A stretch of 64,000 nt of DNA from Thalassobacillus_A hwangdonensis. Its GTDB lineage: Bacteria > Bacillota > Bacilli > Bacillales > Halobacillaceae. Both the position numbers and the translations under genes were made by a program. Below the pieces are notes generated by a model. The model was given only the letters and a program-made list of their open reading frames with translations. It searched no databases and had not been told where the DNA came from. The stretch spans positions 62,001 to 126,000 of the forward strand of contig NZ_JBHTKL010000002.1 in assembly GCF_042675915.1 (NCBI RefSeq). Reading direction: 5' to 3'. This document shows positions 1 to 8,722 of the stretch, piece after piece; positions within the stretch are counted from its first letter, which is position 1; every line of letters starts with the position of its first letter.

Positions 1-927
1 GCCTTGCGTGTGGAACGTCAGCATTTTATCAAATTGACGGTTACCTGCAAGCTCTGCCATTGCGACGCTCTCTGGTTCTGTCAAGGGCTGATAACCAGGG
101 AAATCCCGTGGTCCTGGTTCGGTAGGTTTCCTGGCTGCTTCCACTTCCCACTTCGCTGGATACTGATTATTCAAGTCTACACCACGGATATTTGCTCTCC
201 AACCTGAGAAATCCGTGCTACCATTGTTCAAGGCAAGCACTTCATTCCCAAATGCTCCTGCAGGTGGACCGTTCAGCACAAGGTCGACTCCGTCCGGATT
301 GACCATGGGAACAATCGATACCGTTACTCGATTATAGAACGGCTCGATATTCAGCCCCCGGATCGATTCGCGGTTGGTCAGTGCCAGTAAGTAATCATTG
401 AGAAACTGCATGATGATTGGTGTGGTGATCCATTCCTGTGCGTGAAAGGAACCGTTCCAGTTTACGATTTCGTCCCCTCTGCCAATTTGCAGTTCTGTCA
501 GCTGCTTACCCATTACGCTGGTTCCGATGACCTCAGTTCGAATAAACGGGTAGATGGAAAAAAGCTGAGCTAAATCCTGTCCGAGCACATTGGAATCATA
601 ATTCATTTTCCCATCAACAACCCGGGCAGTAACACGTTGAGGTAACCGGATCACTTGGCCGATTTGCAAAGCGGACGGATTGACATTCGGGTTCAATAAA
701 TAAAGTGCGTCCAGTGAAATGCGGTTGTCGGTCGCTAACTTCCAGTAGGTATCCCCAGCGTTGATGCGGTAATTCGTTGCCACGTAGCCGGGAATCCGGA
801 TGGTCTGGCCGATAAAAAGCGTAGAAGGTTCCGTTTGAGGGTTGGAGTCGACAATCAACCGAAAAGGTATATTGAATAACGTGGAATAATACCACAATGA
901 ATCGCCGCTTCTCACTGTTACATCCAT
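1..927 (-). CDS. LysM-M14 cell-wall peptidase (gamma-D-glutamyl-mDAP endopeptidase type), 3' end cut by window
   Basis: Reading from an ATG at 927 behind a good AGGAGG site, the frame stays open to the window edge. The first ~100 residues hold two LysM modules (peptidoglycan binding), each with the GDSLW/GDTYW and IGQ-IR-P pattern. They are followed by a zinc carboxypeptidase M14 domain with NGSFHAQEWITTP (zinc-ligand H-x-x-E), MVNPDGVDL, and NNQYPAKWE typical of bacterial gamma-D-glutamyl-meso-diaminopimelate peptidase. It should cleave peptide stems in peptidoglycan during sporulation or wall turnover. There is no signal peptide, as is usual for the endopeptidase I group. The C-terminal catalytic Glu region lies outside the window. 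Confident in the family; exact substrate inferred. Confidence 0.88.
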   Translation of the reverse strand, partial: MDVTVRSGDSLWYYSTLFNIPFRLIVDSNPQTEPSTLFIGQTIRIPGYVATNYRINAGDTYWKLATDNRISLDALYLLNPNVNPSALQIGQVIRLPQRVTARVVDGKMNYDSNVLGQDLAQLFSIYPFIRTEVIGTSVMGKQLTELQIGRGDEIVNWNGSFHAQEWITTPIIMQFLNDYLLALTNRESIRGLNIEPFYNRVTVSIVPMVNPDGVDLVLNGPPAGAFGNEVLALNNGSTDFSGWRANIRGVDLNNQYPAKWEVEAARKPTEPGPRDFPGYQPLTEPESVAMAELAGNRQFDKMLTFHTQG

Positions 928-1021
928 GCATAGCCCTCCTCATTCATGCTCATCATCTTAATGTATGTGATGGTCTTTTTTCGCATGAATGATAGAGTTC
1001 TATGTAATTGAAAAAGGAGCT

Positions 1022-1540
1022 CTAATTGAGCTCCTTGTTGAACATCCATTTTACTAATTGTTTTCCTTTTGTCACATCGAGTGCGTCTCTGTCGATTGCG
1101 CTTAGGGTCGATTGCCATGATGCGTAGAGTATGAGATCGATGCCTTCGAGCTCATTACCATTCAGCACTTCCAGTAAACTTTTTATTTTGTCTTCCCGAT
1201 CTAAGGGATCTGTTTCGGAAAACAACTTACAAAGCCCTTTCTTCGCTGCAAAATCCACCCCTGTAAGTAAAGCTGCTTCCAGTTTTCCCTGGCTATCAGT
1301 AAACAGGTCGGCCGCGCCTTCCATTCGATCCACAACACGTTGTTCCAATTCGTTTCGTACGACTGCGTATAGCGTCGCTTTCGATCCGAAGTGATGGTAG
1401 ATTGTGCCTGTGGTCATCCCAGCCTCTTCAGCAAGTTCTTTAATATTCACTCCTTCATAGCCCTTTGTCCGGAATGCTTCAACTGCAATTGTTAATAAAC
1501 GCTCTTTCTTCGTTCCTGGTACTGGTATCATATCCTTCAT
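1022..1540 (-). CDS. TetR/AcrR family transcriptional repressor
   Basis: 172 residues. The N-terminal helix-turn-helix of the TetR family is clear (residues ~10-57: LLTIAVEAFRTKGYEGVNIK ... GMTTGTIYHHFGSKATLY). The C-terminal ligand domain is not assignable. The gene is divergent from the VOC-fold gene at 1645, with a small inverted repeat between them, so the likely role is control of itself and that neighbour. The ATG at 1540 is used; an internal ATG at 1531 is an alternative because the visible AAGGAT lies very near it. Confidence 0.85.
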   Translation of the reverse strand: MKDMIPVPGTKKERLLTIAVEAFRTKGYEGVNIKELAEEAGMTTGTIYHHFGSKATLYAVVRNELEQRVVDRMEGAADLFTDSQGKLEAALLTGVDFAAKKGLCKLFSETDPLDREDKIKSLLEVLNGNELEGIDLILYASWQSTLSAIDRDALDVTKGKQLVKWMFNKELN

Positions 1541-1583
1541 GAATCAAGCGTATCATATTGACAGTAAAACGTAAATGGATTAT

Positions 1584-1595
1584 GTTATACATAAC
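1584..1595. promoter_or_regulatory. Inverted repeat GTTAT-AC-ATAAC, candidate TetR operator
   Basis: A perfect 5-bp inverted repeat with a 2-bp centre sits between the divergent TetR gene and the VOC gene, in AT-rich sequence. A related half-site (TTATGTAAC) follows at 1599-1607. Position between a TetR gene and its divergent neighbour is the usual arrangement; binding is inferred. Confidence 0.4.
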
Positions 1596-1644
1596 TTAAT
1601 TATGTAACGGCATCAAGAGAATAAAATTTAGGGGAGGAAAATGT

Positions 1645-1986
1645 ATGAAGTTAGCATTTTTAATGCATCCAGTAAAAGAGATGAAAGCATCTTTGAAGTT
1701 TTATCGGGAAAATCTTGGGTTAGAGGAAGCATGGAGAGAAGGCGACCATACTGTAGCACTGAAACTACCTGGGACCGAAGTACAAATGATGCTTGAAGAT
1801 GAAGATGAAGGATTGCCTGGGGGTGGGGTGTTCATCGTTGATTCTGTGGACAGCTTCTATGAACAGAAGAAGGAATTACTTAAGTTTGTGAAAGACCCTG
1901 TAGATATCCCGCCTGGGCGATATGCGATCTATCAGGATGATGCTGGTAATCCGATCCGTATCATCGATATGACAAAAGAAGGTTAG
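1645..1986 (+). CDS. VOC (glyoxalase/bleomycin resistance) fold protein
   Basis: 113 residues, one vicinal-oxygen-chelate module: N-terminal FLMHPVKEMKASLKFYREN, a central beta segment with GTEVQMML, and the C-terminal YAIYQDDAGNPIRIID that normally supplies a metal-binding Glu or Asp. The length fits a single-domain VOC protein that works as a dimer. The ribosome site GGGGAGG precedes the ATG. The divergent TetR gene suggests inducible detoxification or resistance. The substrate cannot be told from sequence. Confidence 0.8.
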   Translation: MKLAFLMHPVKEMKASLKFYRENLGLEEAWREGDHTVALKLPGTEVQMMLEDEDEGLPGGGVFIVDSVDSFYEQKKELLKFVKDPVDIPPGRYAIYQDDAGNPIRIIDMTKEG

Positions 1987-2154
1987 AAGGTCGAATAGTA
2001 AAAGAGGACGCAACTACAGATTCTTTACCCATTATAGATGACGAAAATGACGTTGATGAGGAATCGGACAATGAACTAATGTTAACCTGTCGCGTTTCTT
2101 ATCTATCAGTTAACATGATAAGTTCCCTTTACCTTTACCTTATAGAAAGAACTA

Positions 2155-2200
2155 GACCCACTCCTGTTCGCAAACAGATTGAGTGGGTCCCGTTATTTTC
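2155..2200. terminator. Rho-independent terminator
   Basis: Stem GACCCACTC (2155-2163) pairs with GAGTGGGTC (2181-2189), with an inner CTGTT/AACAG stem, followed on the plus strand by a T-rich tract. It probably ends the VOC transcript and overlaps the 3' end of the opposing small membrane gene. Confidence 0.6.
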
Positions 2201-2420
2201 CCTTTCTCCTTTTGCCTAACAACACCAATATAATTCCACACATTAAAAGAAGGTTTGCAACAATGGCACTTAAAAAATCGAAATCGCTTGTCGTTATCTC
2301 ATTCTTATTTATAGTAAATAGATAGACACTCGGTCCTAATTGCATGTACAGAAGACTTCTTATTGCATAGAGAATCATCCCAACAATCCACAGAGCAATA
2401 CCAATCCTTTTATAAGTCAA
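2193..2420 (-). CDS. Small membrane protein of unknown function
   Basis: 75 residues with two predicted membrane segments (IGIALWIVGMILYAIRSLLY and AIVANLLLMCGIILVLLG) and a basic tail RRKGK. The start is TTG, supported by AAAGGGTG seven bases upstream. It overlaps the preceding short frame by four bases (TTGA), which suggests translational coupling. I do not recognise the family. Confidence 0.5.
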   Translation of the reverse strand: MTYKRIGIALWIVGMILYAIRSLLYMQLGPSVYLFTINKNEITTSDFDFLSAIVANLLLMCGIILVLLGKRRKGK

Positions 2421-2638
2421 ACCGAATCACCCTTATAAAGCCGAACACACTCATATTTAATCCTTAAGCAGTTGGTAAAGAAGAAGCCGATATTAGTTTC
2501 CAAAAGTTTCGAAAACTTCAGGAGAAATAAGAAAATAACGGTAGATAAATCATTCTCTGAAAAGAACTCCAAATTTAATACTTGTTCTTTCCCGGCATCG
2601 TAACTCAAAATGAACTCAGTTTTAACGACGGCTAACAC
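2417..2638 (-). CDS. Doubtful short hypothetical protein
   Basis: 73 residues from a GTG behind GGAGAAAGG. The composition (phenylalanine and leucine rich in the middle) does not match a known family, and it may be a remnant. Kept because it has a plausible ribosome site and couples to the next frame. Confidence 0.25.
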   Translation of the reverse strand: MLAVVKTEFILSYDAGKEQVLNLEFFSENDLSTVIFLFLLKFSKLLETNIGFFFTNCLRIKYECVRLYKGDSV

Positions 2639-2706
2639 CGCCTTTCTCCATCAATGTTGTTTTTTGTTGCATAGGAGATTACAATTTTATTCTTCTTACC
2701 ACTTTC

Positions 2707-2737
2707 AAAAGGGAACGCAATTGATGCGTTCCCTTTC
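2707..2737. terminator. Bidirectional terminator hairpin
   Basis: AAAAGGGAACGCA (2707-2719) pairs with TGCGTTCCCTTT (2723-2734). It ends just before the stop of the minus-strand PfpI gene and should terminate it. Confidence 0.6.
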
Positions 2738-2741
2738 TCAT

Positions 2742-3263
2742 TCAATCTGCCAAACAATCAGCAAATGCTTTTGCATAAGGAGGCAAATCAGGTGGACGGC
2801 GGGCGGAAATGATGTGCCCATCTTCAACAACAGGTTCGTCAAACCAGTTTGCACCGGCATTCACCATATCATCTTTGATGCCTGGCGTACTCGTCACGTT
2901 CCTTCCCTTAAGGATATCGGCTGAGATCAGCACCCAGCCAGCGTGACAGATTTGACCGATCGGCTTCTTATGCTCGTCCATATGCTTGATGAACGACAAA
3001 ACCTCAGGGAAGCGGCGCAGCTTGTCCGGAGACCAGCCACCGGGTACTAGAATTCCATCATACTCTTCCACATCGATATCAGTGAATGCATAATCGGAAG
3101 TCACTGGAACACCATACTTTCCGATGTATTCCTGTTTAGCATCTTTACCCACGATATCTACAGTCGCACCTTCTTCACGCAACCGTAATACTGGATACCA
3201 TAATTCAAGATCTTCAAACTCATCACTGACAAGTGCGATGACTTTTTTATTGTTCAAACGCAT
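2742..3263 (-). CDS. DJ-1/PfpI family protein (YraA/YfkM-type general stress protein)
   Basis: 173 residues from the ATG at 3263, which has AAAGGAG eight bases upstream (a GTG three codons earlier overlaps that site). The DJ-1/PfpI fold is evident: N-terminal KKVIALVSDEFEDLELWYPV with the conserved acidic residue, GILVPGGWSPDKLRR, and the nucleophile elbow IGQICHAGWVL with Cys-His. Bacillus homologues are sigma-B-type stress proteins with deglycase or chaperone activity proposed; the exact activity here is inferred. A DoxX gene lies upstream on the same strand. Confidence 0.85.
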   Translation of the reverse strand: MRLNNKKVIALVSDEFEDLELWYPVLRLREEGATVDIVGKDAKQEYIGKYGVPVTSDYAFTDIDVEEYDGILVPGGWSPDKLRRFPEVLSFIKHMDEHKKPIGQICHAGWVLISADILKGRNVTSTPGIKDDMVNAGANWFDEPVVEDGHIISARRPPDLPPYAKAFADCLAD

Positions 3264-3324
3264 ATGATTCACTCCTTTTCACAATTTCAGTCTATCAAAT
3301 GGAGATGGATGGGCAAAACGTAAG

Positions 3325-3702
3325 CTATTTCTTAGATATAACAAGCACCCACCAAATCAGCAATGGCTGGAACAGCAGTCGGATCCACAGTGCAGTCTGG
3401 TTGACCTCTTCACTCCATGGAGCGGGGATACCGACAATTGCTGCATAAATGTTAGCTGGGAAAACAACTACGAGAAAGATGGCAATCAACTTGCCAATCA
3501 ATGGCCGCATAGAAGGAACCAGCAAGAGGATGGCCAGTACCATCTCCATCACTCCTGTGGCGTAAACGATTTCCACGGCAAAAGGTATAATCGACGGAAT
3601 TAAAGCTGCAAACCCCTCAGGATAGACGAAATGACTGATTCCTGCACCAAAGAAAGCGAGGCTGAATAGCACTAATCCCAATTTTTTAAGAAATCTTTTC
3701 AT
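3325..3702 (-). CDS. DoxX-like membrane protein
   Basis: 125 residues with four hydrophobic helices and the DoxX/SURF4-like pattern FAALIPSIIPFAVEIVYATG near residues 30-50. The start ATG has AAGGAACG upstream. DoxX proteins are linked to redox and stress responses at the membrane; a stress role fits the PfpI gene 60 bases downstream on the same strand, with which it may form a transcript. Confidence 0.75.
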   Translation of the reverse strand: MKRFLKKLGLVLFSLAFFGAGISHFVYPEGFAALIPSIIPFAVEIVYATGVMEMVLAILLLVPSMRPLIGKLIAIFLVVVFPANIYAAIVGIPAPWSEEVNQTALWIRLLFQPLLIWWVLVISKK

Positions 3703-4015
3703 AGTGACGTTCCTTTCAATGAAATCTACCTCTTATCGTAGCATCAAGCGGATGGAGAAAACGAATGAAAAGAATGAATTTTGATGAAAACTACCCATAA
3801 TCTTGATGCGGATTGCGAATGATTACTACTAAGGTCACTATAGGTTTTATCTGATATCGTGACTTTTTGATTGTGGCGCAGATTTCTAAAAGCAGGAAAA
3901 CATTCTTTCGTGTTGAATTAGTTCATATACGCCTCAAGGTCGATTCTAATTGAACGATAAAGGCGTAAACTAGTTTCGTAGGTCATATCAAAGAAAGCAT
4001 AAAGGGTGAAAATTG
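3703..4015. other. Intergenic region, divergent promoters expected
   Basis: About 310 bases between the divergent DoxX and DUF1002 genes. I see an ACGCCT/AGGCGT inverted repeat (around 3930-3968) just upstream of the DUF1002 gene but no clear promoter, RNA or small gene. Confidence 0.4.
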
Positions 4016-4921
4016 ATGGGGAAACGTATTGTTTTAGTTTTGTTGGCTGTTATGATGTTTGCCGGAATTGCAGTAAATCAAGTCGCCTATGCCTCCACAG
4101 ACGGTGGGGAAGGAATAAATGAAAAGCTCGGCGTACCAATTGTCGTTTATGGAGATACGTTGACAGAAGAACAGGAAGCGGAAGTGAGAGAACTTCTTGA
4201 AGTTGGCAGCGACGAGGCTATCGATGAATATCGAGTGAATGGACAGGACATCGCAAACTACATTGATGGTAATCCTGATTCCAGGATGTATTCTTCCGTG
4301 AAAATCACTCCACGTGAAAAAGGGGAAGGACTGGAAGTGAACCTTGTCACTCCTGACAATATTACGCAGGTAACGAAGGAAATGTATGCGAACGCATTGC
4401 TGACAGCAGGTGTGGAGGATGCGAAGGTGGATGTCGCTTCTCCAGTGAAAGTGACTGGACACTCTGCATTGACAGGGATTTATAAAGCATATGATGTACA
4501 AGGCGTAAAGCTCGATGAAGACCGGATGGGTGTTGCGAGTGAAGAACTCGATGTAGCCACAAAGCTGGCCGAGCAGGCAGGAATCGATAAAGAAAAAGTA
4601 AGTGAACTGTTTACGGAAATCAAAAAAGAAATCGCAGCGCAGGATCCAGCGACAAAAGAAGAAGTCGAGCAGATCGTTGATGAAAAGCTGAAATCTTTGA
4701 ATATCGAATTGAGTCCTGAAGATCGTCAGCTGTTGACGGATCTGTTTGATAAAATCCGTTCACTGGATATCAATTTTGATGCATTGCAAAAACAGCTGGA
4801 TGAAATTACATCAGGCATTAAAGACTTGGTGAACGATGAAGGGTTCTGGAATAGCATCATCAACTTCTTCAAGTCGATCTTCCAGGCGATTGCAGATCTT
4901 TTCAACAGTATATTTAAATAA
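4016..4921 (+). CDS. DUF1002 (YpuA-like) secreted protein
   Basis: 301 residues. A signal peptide (GKRIVLVLLAVMMFAGIAVNQVAYA) precedes the DUF1002 body, recognisable by KLGVPIVVYGDTLTEEQ, VTPDNITQVTKEMYANALLT and GHSALTGIYKAYD. The last ~100 residues are a charged helical stretch (KEEVEQIVDEKLKSL) ending in an amphipathic IINFFKSIFQAIADLFNSIF helix. The start is set at ATG 4016, which fits AAGGGTG better than the TTG one codon earlier. B. subtilis YpuA is the nearest known protein; its function is unknown. Confidence 0.85.
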   Translation: MGKRIVLVLLAVMMFAGIAVNQVAYASTDGGEGINEKLGVPIVVYGDTLTEEQEAEVRELLEVGSDEAIDEYRVNGQDIANYIDGNPDSRMYSSVKITPREKGEGLEVNLVTPDNITQVTKEMYANALLTAGVEDAKVDVASPVKVTGHSALTGIYKAYDVQGVKLDEDRMGVASEELDVATKLAEQAGIDKEKVSELFTEIKKEIAAQDPATKEEVEQIVDEKLKSLNIELSPEDRQLLTDLFDKIRSLDINFDALQKQLDEITSGIKDLVNDEGFWNSIINFFKSIFQAIADLFNSIFK

Positions 4922-4954
4922 CATCTTATTAAACAACTTGAATGATAAATAAAA

Positions 4955-5075
4955 ATGGTGCGGGAATTCAATCGCTTTCCGCGGACGAACGGTCAAGCCT
5001 CCTCGCTGCGCTGCGGGGTCTCGACTCGTCCGTTTTTCCGCAGGAGTCTAATGAATTCCCTCCCCATTTTAACCA
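4955..5075. repeat. Dispersed GC-rich imperfect palindrome, copy 1
   Basis: The ends mirror each other (AAAATGG..GGGAATTCA and TGAATTCCC..CCATTTT) and the interior has the motifs GGAAAGCG, CCTCCTCG/CGAGGAGG and GGGGTCTCG/CGAGACCCC. The same motif set recurs at 5206 and 47500. Such elements are common between genes in Bacillaceae; no protein is encoded. Confidence 0.7.
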
Positions 5076-5124
5076 TATTGTGCGATTGTTTAATACGATA
5101 TAATTATGATTAACTATTTAATGT

Positions 5125-5158
5125 AAAAGGCATATCCTCTTTTGGATATGCCTTTTTT
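5125..5158. terminator. Rho-independent terminator
   Basis: AAAAGGCATATCC (5125-5137) and GGATATGCCTTTTTT (5144-5158) form a strong hairpin with a T run. It lies between the two repeat elements, about 200 bases past the DUF1002 gene. Confidence 0.75.
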
Positions 5159-5205
5159 CTACTGCAAATATTTATTTGATGGTGACCGTTAGTCTAAATT
5201 ACATA

Positions 5206-5302
5206 ATGGGGTGGGGGAATTGCGAGACCCCACGGGGCTGTAAGCCCGAGGAGGCTCGACGTCTGCCCGTGGAAAGCGAGTGATTGCCCCACCACATCTC
5301 AC
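5206..5302. repeat. Dispersed GC-rich imperfect palindrome, copy 2
   Basis: GTGGGGGAATTGCGAGACCC on the left mirrors GTGGAAAGCGAGTGATTGCC on the right. The interior carries CGAGGAGGCTCG, as in the copies at 4955 and 47500. It lies between convergent genes. Confidence 0.7.
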
Positions 5303-5327
5303 AAAGCAATCGTAACGGTCCTTTGTA

Positions 5328-5858
5328 TTAATAATATGGTGAAATCATGATGTAGACGATGACACCTGTAAGGCTGACGTAGAGCCATAATGGCATGGTC
5401 CAACGTGCAATTTTACGGTGTTTGTCCACTTTCATGGCAAGCCCCCGGAACAAAGTCAGCAGTGCCAATGGTACGATGGCTGCTGCCAAAACGATGTGTG
5501 TGATCAAAATGAAATAGTAGATATACGCAATTACACCTTCTCCGCCGTAAGAGGTCGAAGATGCCATCGAATGATAGGTCAGGTATGACACAAGAAACAA
5601 CGCGGTGGATGTAAAGGCTGCGAAAATGAAGTTCCGGTGCCATTTGATATTCTTCTTGAAAATCATATACAGCGCTGCCAACAGGAAGACGAAAGTGAAT
5701 GAATTCAACATCGCATTAAGCAATGGCAAAATCGTGATGCTTCCGCTTTCGACGACTTCGATTTTAGGTAAAAACAAAAGTGCGATAACAATTGCATTGA
5801 TCGCAACGGATAATCCTATAACTAAAGGGACGTAGTTCGTATCTTTATTGATGCGCAA
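5328..5858 (-). CDS. ctaM: DUF420 membrane protein (CtaM/YozB type), cytochrome oxidase maturation
   Basis: 176 residues with five hydrophobic segments and the DUF420 pattern: KIEVVESGSITILPLLNAML, NFIFAAFTSTALFLVSYLTY, YYFILITHIVLAAAIVPLAL and KIARWTMPLWLYVSLTGVIV with conserved His residues. Family members (B. subtilis YozB, S. aureus CtaM) are required for active aa3-type terminal oxidase. The start is TTG behind GAGGG. No oxidase genes lie beside it here. Confidence 0.8.
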   Translation of the reverse strand: MRINKDTNYVPLVIGLSVAINAIVIALLFLPKIEVVESGSITILPLLNAMLNSFTFVFLLAALYMIFKKNIKWHRNFIFAAFTSTALFLVSYLTYHSMASSTSYGGEGVIAYIYYFILITHIVLAAAIVPLALLTLFRGLAMKVDKHRKIARWTMPLWLYVSLTGVIVYIMISPYY

Positions 5859-5952
5859 AGTGAACCCTCATTTCCTTAACATTTTCTATTAGTAGTATAA
5901 CGGATAGGGTACTGGTATTCATCATTAACATCTTACAAACCTGTGAAATATG

Positions 5953-5996
5953 ATAGAAGGTCACCTCGCTGCTAAACGAGAGGTGACCTTCTATTT
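5953..5996. terminator. Terminator hairpin
   Basis: TAGAAGGTCACCT (5955-5967) pairs with AGGTGACCTTCTA (5981-5993), with T-rich flank on the plus side. It sits just after the stop of the diguanylate cyclase gene (minus strand). Confidence 0.6.
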
Positions 5997-6006
5997 TGTT
6001 TCTTTC

Positions 6007-7914
6007 TTACTGTATGGTTGATTTTTCATGGATGTGCACGGTGTTTCTGCCATTGCGTTTTGCTTCATAGAGCGCTTGATCGGCAGCTTGTGCAAGTTCC
6101 TCGTATCCATCTTCCGTTTTGGGGATGGCTGTCGCAACACCTAAACTGATCGTCACATATGGCATACATAACGAACTCTCGTGTGGGAGTCCTAATTCCA
6201 CAACGCTGGAATGAAGTGAATTGGCTACGGTTTTTGCGCCATCCCGATCGGTTTGAGGCAAAATGACGGAGAACTCTTCACCTCCATAGCGGGCGATGAA
6301 ATCAGAGGGTCGATGAAGCGCACCTTCCAGTGTAGAAGAGATGATCCGCAAACATTCGTCGCCTTCCAAATGACCGTATGTGTCGTTGTAGCTTTTGAAG
6401 TGATCGATATCGAGCATGATCATGGATATGGGTTTCCCATTCCGGTAGGCCTGTCGCCATTCCCTCTCCAGTGTTTCATCATAAGATCTTCGATTGGGGA
6501 TCCCAGTCAACCCATCAATGTTGGAAAGGCTACGGTAAAGGTTCTCGCTTTCTTCAAGCATTTGCTGCCATTTCTTTTCTTCGGTAATATCATGCGCCAC
6601 ACCGACAATGCCGATGACTCGGCCATCAAGGATGATCGGAGCTGCGTTCACGTTCAGTTGAATCAGGTCGCCGCGACGATTGATGATTTCACTCTCGAAG
6701 GTTGTAGATTTACCTTGTAAAATTTTTGCGAAATGCTGTTGTGTTTTTAAACGCTGTGCAGGACGAATCAATCGACGAAGCGGTGCTCCAAGCAATTCTT
6801 CGGAAGAGAATCCACTCATCTGCTCTGCTGCTTCATTGAAATCAGTCAAATTTCCCTTACTATCCAATGAAAAGGTGGCACTTTGATTGTGTTTGAATAG
6901 GGAGGCGTACCTCAGCTTGCTTTCGCGAAGTCTTCGTTCCATCTCTTTTTGCTCCGTAACGTCACGGTAGCTCCAAAGATGCCCTGAGAAGAAATTGTTT
7001 TCCGTGTAGATTGGTGCATAATCGCGCTCGAATACTCTGCCGTCTTCGTGATAGAGCACCTCGTTCGTAACGGGAGTACGAGCTGCGCGGGTTCGTCGTA
7101 CCGTCTTCATGTAATCCTCTTTGCTAGTGAACATTGTCTCAGCCTGTCGGTGTAAATGCTGTCCCTGCTCACCTGGGGGATACTCCTTTATTCCGATCAG
7201 GTCCTTGAACTTGTCGTTCATTAATGAAACTTTTCCTTCAGGGGATTCGACCAGGACGGCTGCATTGAATCCCTTCAATAGAAGTTTCAACTGGGAATTC
7301 GATTCTTTAAGGTTTGCTAAAAGCTCTGAATGGTAGAACATATGGTTTGAAAAGTAACAGGCAGCCATACCTGCTGTAAAAGATAGAGCTGCATGGACGA
7401 TGCTGGTCGATATGAATAGGGATGCTTCATTCTCGAAGACTGCAAGTGTCAGGTAGAAGATGAAAGTAAGTATTCCGATGCTGGTCACATTCATCATGAG
7501 TGACTTGCTGATTTGTTTCATAGGGAGTAAGCTTATCAGTCCGCAGGCAACACCGATTGCGATCATTCCAACACCTGCCGTGATTGAAACAGCTGTCCAT
7601 GAACCGAACAGAAGGATTCGCGCAAGAGCGATAATGGCGGCAGCGGTCAATGTCGCAGGGATCCCGAAGAATAAGGCCGGGATGAGAATTGCTATATGGC
7701 GCAAATCGATGATTACTTCAGAAGTCACGTTTATGCTGAAAGACATGAGGATGACACCCAATGCTCCTGTCAAAGCTCCTGAAAGCAGTTGGATATGCAG
7801 TGCGGAACGCCTTTTCGATAATGGTGACTCTCCGGTTATTCTCCCCATCAATTGCCAGAATAAGAACGGGAAAGCGACGATCATTGCAAGGTTGATGATC
7901 ATTCCTTCGATCAT
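6007..7914 (-). CDS. Membrane diguanylate cyclase with 5TM-LYT sensor, two PAS domains and GGDEF
   Basis: 635 residues. Residues 1-190 form a 5TM-5TMR_LYT sensor (LTGALGVILMSFSINVTSEV, IDLRHIAILIPALFFGIPAT). Two PAS domains follow (~205-320 and ~345-455; FNEAAEQMSGFSSEELLG), then a GGDEF domain (~470-630) with GLTGIPNRRSYDE and the active-site signature RYGGEEF. An RxxD inhibitory site (RPSD) lies exactly five residues before GGEEF, so product feedback inhibition is expected. It should make cyclic di-GMP from GTP in response to an unknown signal. No EAL domain is present. The ribosome site is AAGGGGGTGG. Confidence 0.92.
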   Translation of the reverse strand: MIEGMIINLAMIVAFPFLFWQLMGRITGESPLSKRRSALHIQLLSGALTGALGVILMSFSINVTSEVIIDLRHIAILIPALFFGIPATLTAAAIIALARILLFGSWTAVSITAGVGMIAIGVACGLISLLPMKQISKSLMMNVTSIGILTFIFYLTLAVFENEASLFISTSIVHAALSFTAGMAACYFSNHMFYHSELLANLKESNSQLKLLLKGFNAAVLVESPEGKVSLMNDKFKDLIGIKEYPPGEQGQHLHRQAETMFTSKEDYMKTVRRTRAARTPVTNEVLYHEDGRVFERDYAPIYTENNFFSGHLWSYRDVTEQKEMERRLRESKLRYASLFKHNQSATFSLDSKGNLTDFNEAAEQMSGFSSEELLGAPLRRLIRPAQRLKTQQHFAKILQGKSTTFESEIINRRGDLIQLNVNAAPIILDGRVIGIVGVAHDITEEKKWQQMLEESENLYRSLSNIDGLTGIPNRRSYDETLEREWRQAYRNGKPISMIMLDIDHFKSYNDTYGHLEGDECLRIISSTLEGALHRPSDFIARYGGEEFSVILPQTDRDGAKTVANSLHSSVVELGLPHESSLCMPYVTISLGVATAIPKTEDGYEELAQAADQALYEAKRNGRNTVHIHEKSTIQ

Positions 7915-8002
7915 TTTATGCCACCCCCTTCGCTTGATGAGTCTATTATACTACTTTTTGTGTCTTTTTTACTATATATTATCTTCTTTATCTTCAGAAA
8001 AT

Positions 8003-8599
8003 TTAATTCGATGAATGTTCGAGCGTAAAACGTGACGTGCATAACATGGTCACGAGGGCTACGCAGAGAATGGTCAGGGTGGATAGCAGCAGAGTTTGAC
8101 TGGAGAAGAGGTAACCACCAATCAGTATGACGGCAGCATCGATCATAAAAATGACGAAACCGACATTCAGGCGCATGAAGTCGGCCACCATTTGGGCGAG
8201 CAAGTCTGTTCCGCCGGTGCTTGTCTTATGCCGGAGCATGAATCCGATTCCTGCTCCGACGAATGCTCCCCCGATCATAGAACTGATCGCTGGGTCCAAG
8301 GGGAAGTGGAAGGCTCGCAGCCTGTAAAATAAATCAATGAAGAAAGAAGAAATAAGCAATCCGTGCAAACTATTGTAGAAATAAGATCGGTAACGGAACC
8401 AGGCGAGAATGAAGATAGGTGTACTGAACAGAATGATGGTAAGGCCGGTTTCAAATCCCCACAAATAATGCGCAATCAACCCGATGCCAATGATTCCTCC
8501 ATCCAGCACATGATCCGGCATAAGAAAGAGGTTGATGCCGATTGCGAGTAAACTGCTTCCGATTAAAATGACCATCCCTTTTTTTATGAATATTTTCAT
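8003..8599 (-). CDS. YitT family membrane protein, short form
   Basis: 198 residues with the YitT_membrane pattern: LLAIGINLFLMPDHVLDGGI, YLWGFETGLTIILFSTPIFI and SMIGGAFVGAGIGFMLRHKT then STGGTDLLAQ. Typical YitT proteins are ~280 residues with a cytoplasmic DUF2179 domain; this one stops after the membrane part, so it is a natural short form or a truncation. Function unknown. Confidence 0.85.
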   Translation of the reverse strand: MKIFIKKGMVILIGSSLLAIGINLFLMPDHVLDGGIIGIGLIAHYLWGFETGLTIILFSTPIFILAWFRYRSYFYNSLHGLLISSFFIDLFYRLRAFHFPLDPAISSMIGGAFVGAGIGFMLRHKTSTGGTDLLAQMVADFMRLNVGFVIFMIDAAVILIGGYLFSSQTLLLSTLTILCVALVTMLCTSRFTLEHSSN

Positions 8600-8722
8600 T
8601 TAAGCCACCCCGCATTGGGACAAGTTTCTTCATGTATATTCAACCGAGTACATGATTAAAACTTATAGTCGGAAGATGCTTGGCAATACTATAAGAAGAA
8701 AACGGATGAGAGGATAGGTTTT

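Noticed and set aside
1987..2100. Acidic open stretch after the VOC gene (reads DDENDVDEESDNE in one frame)
   Set aside because: No start codon with a ribosome site and no recognisable domain; at most a remnant.
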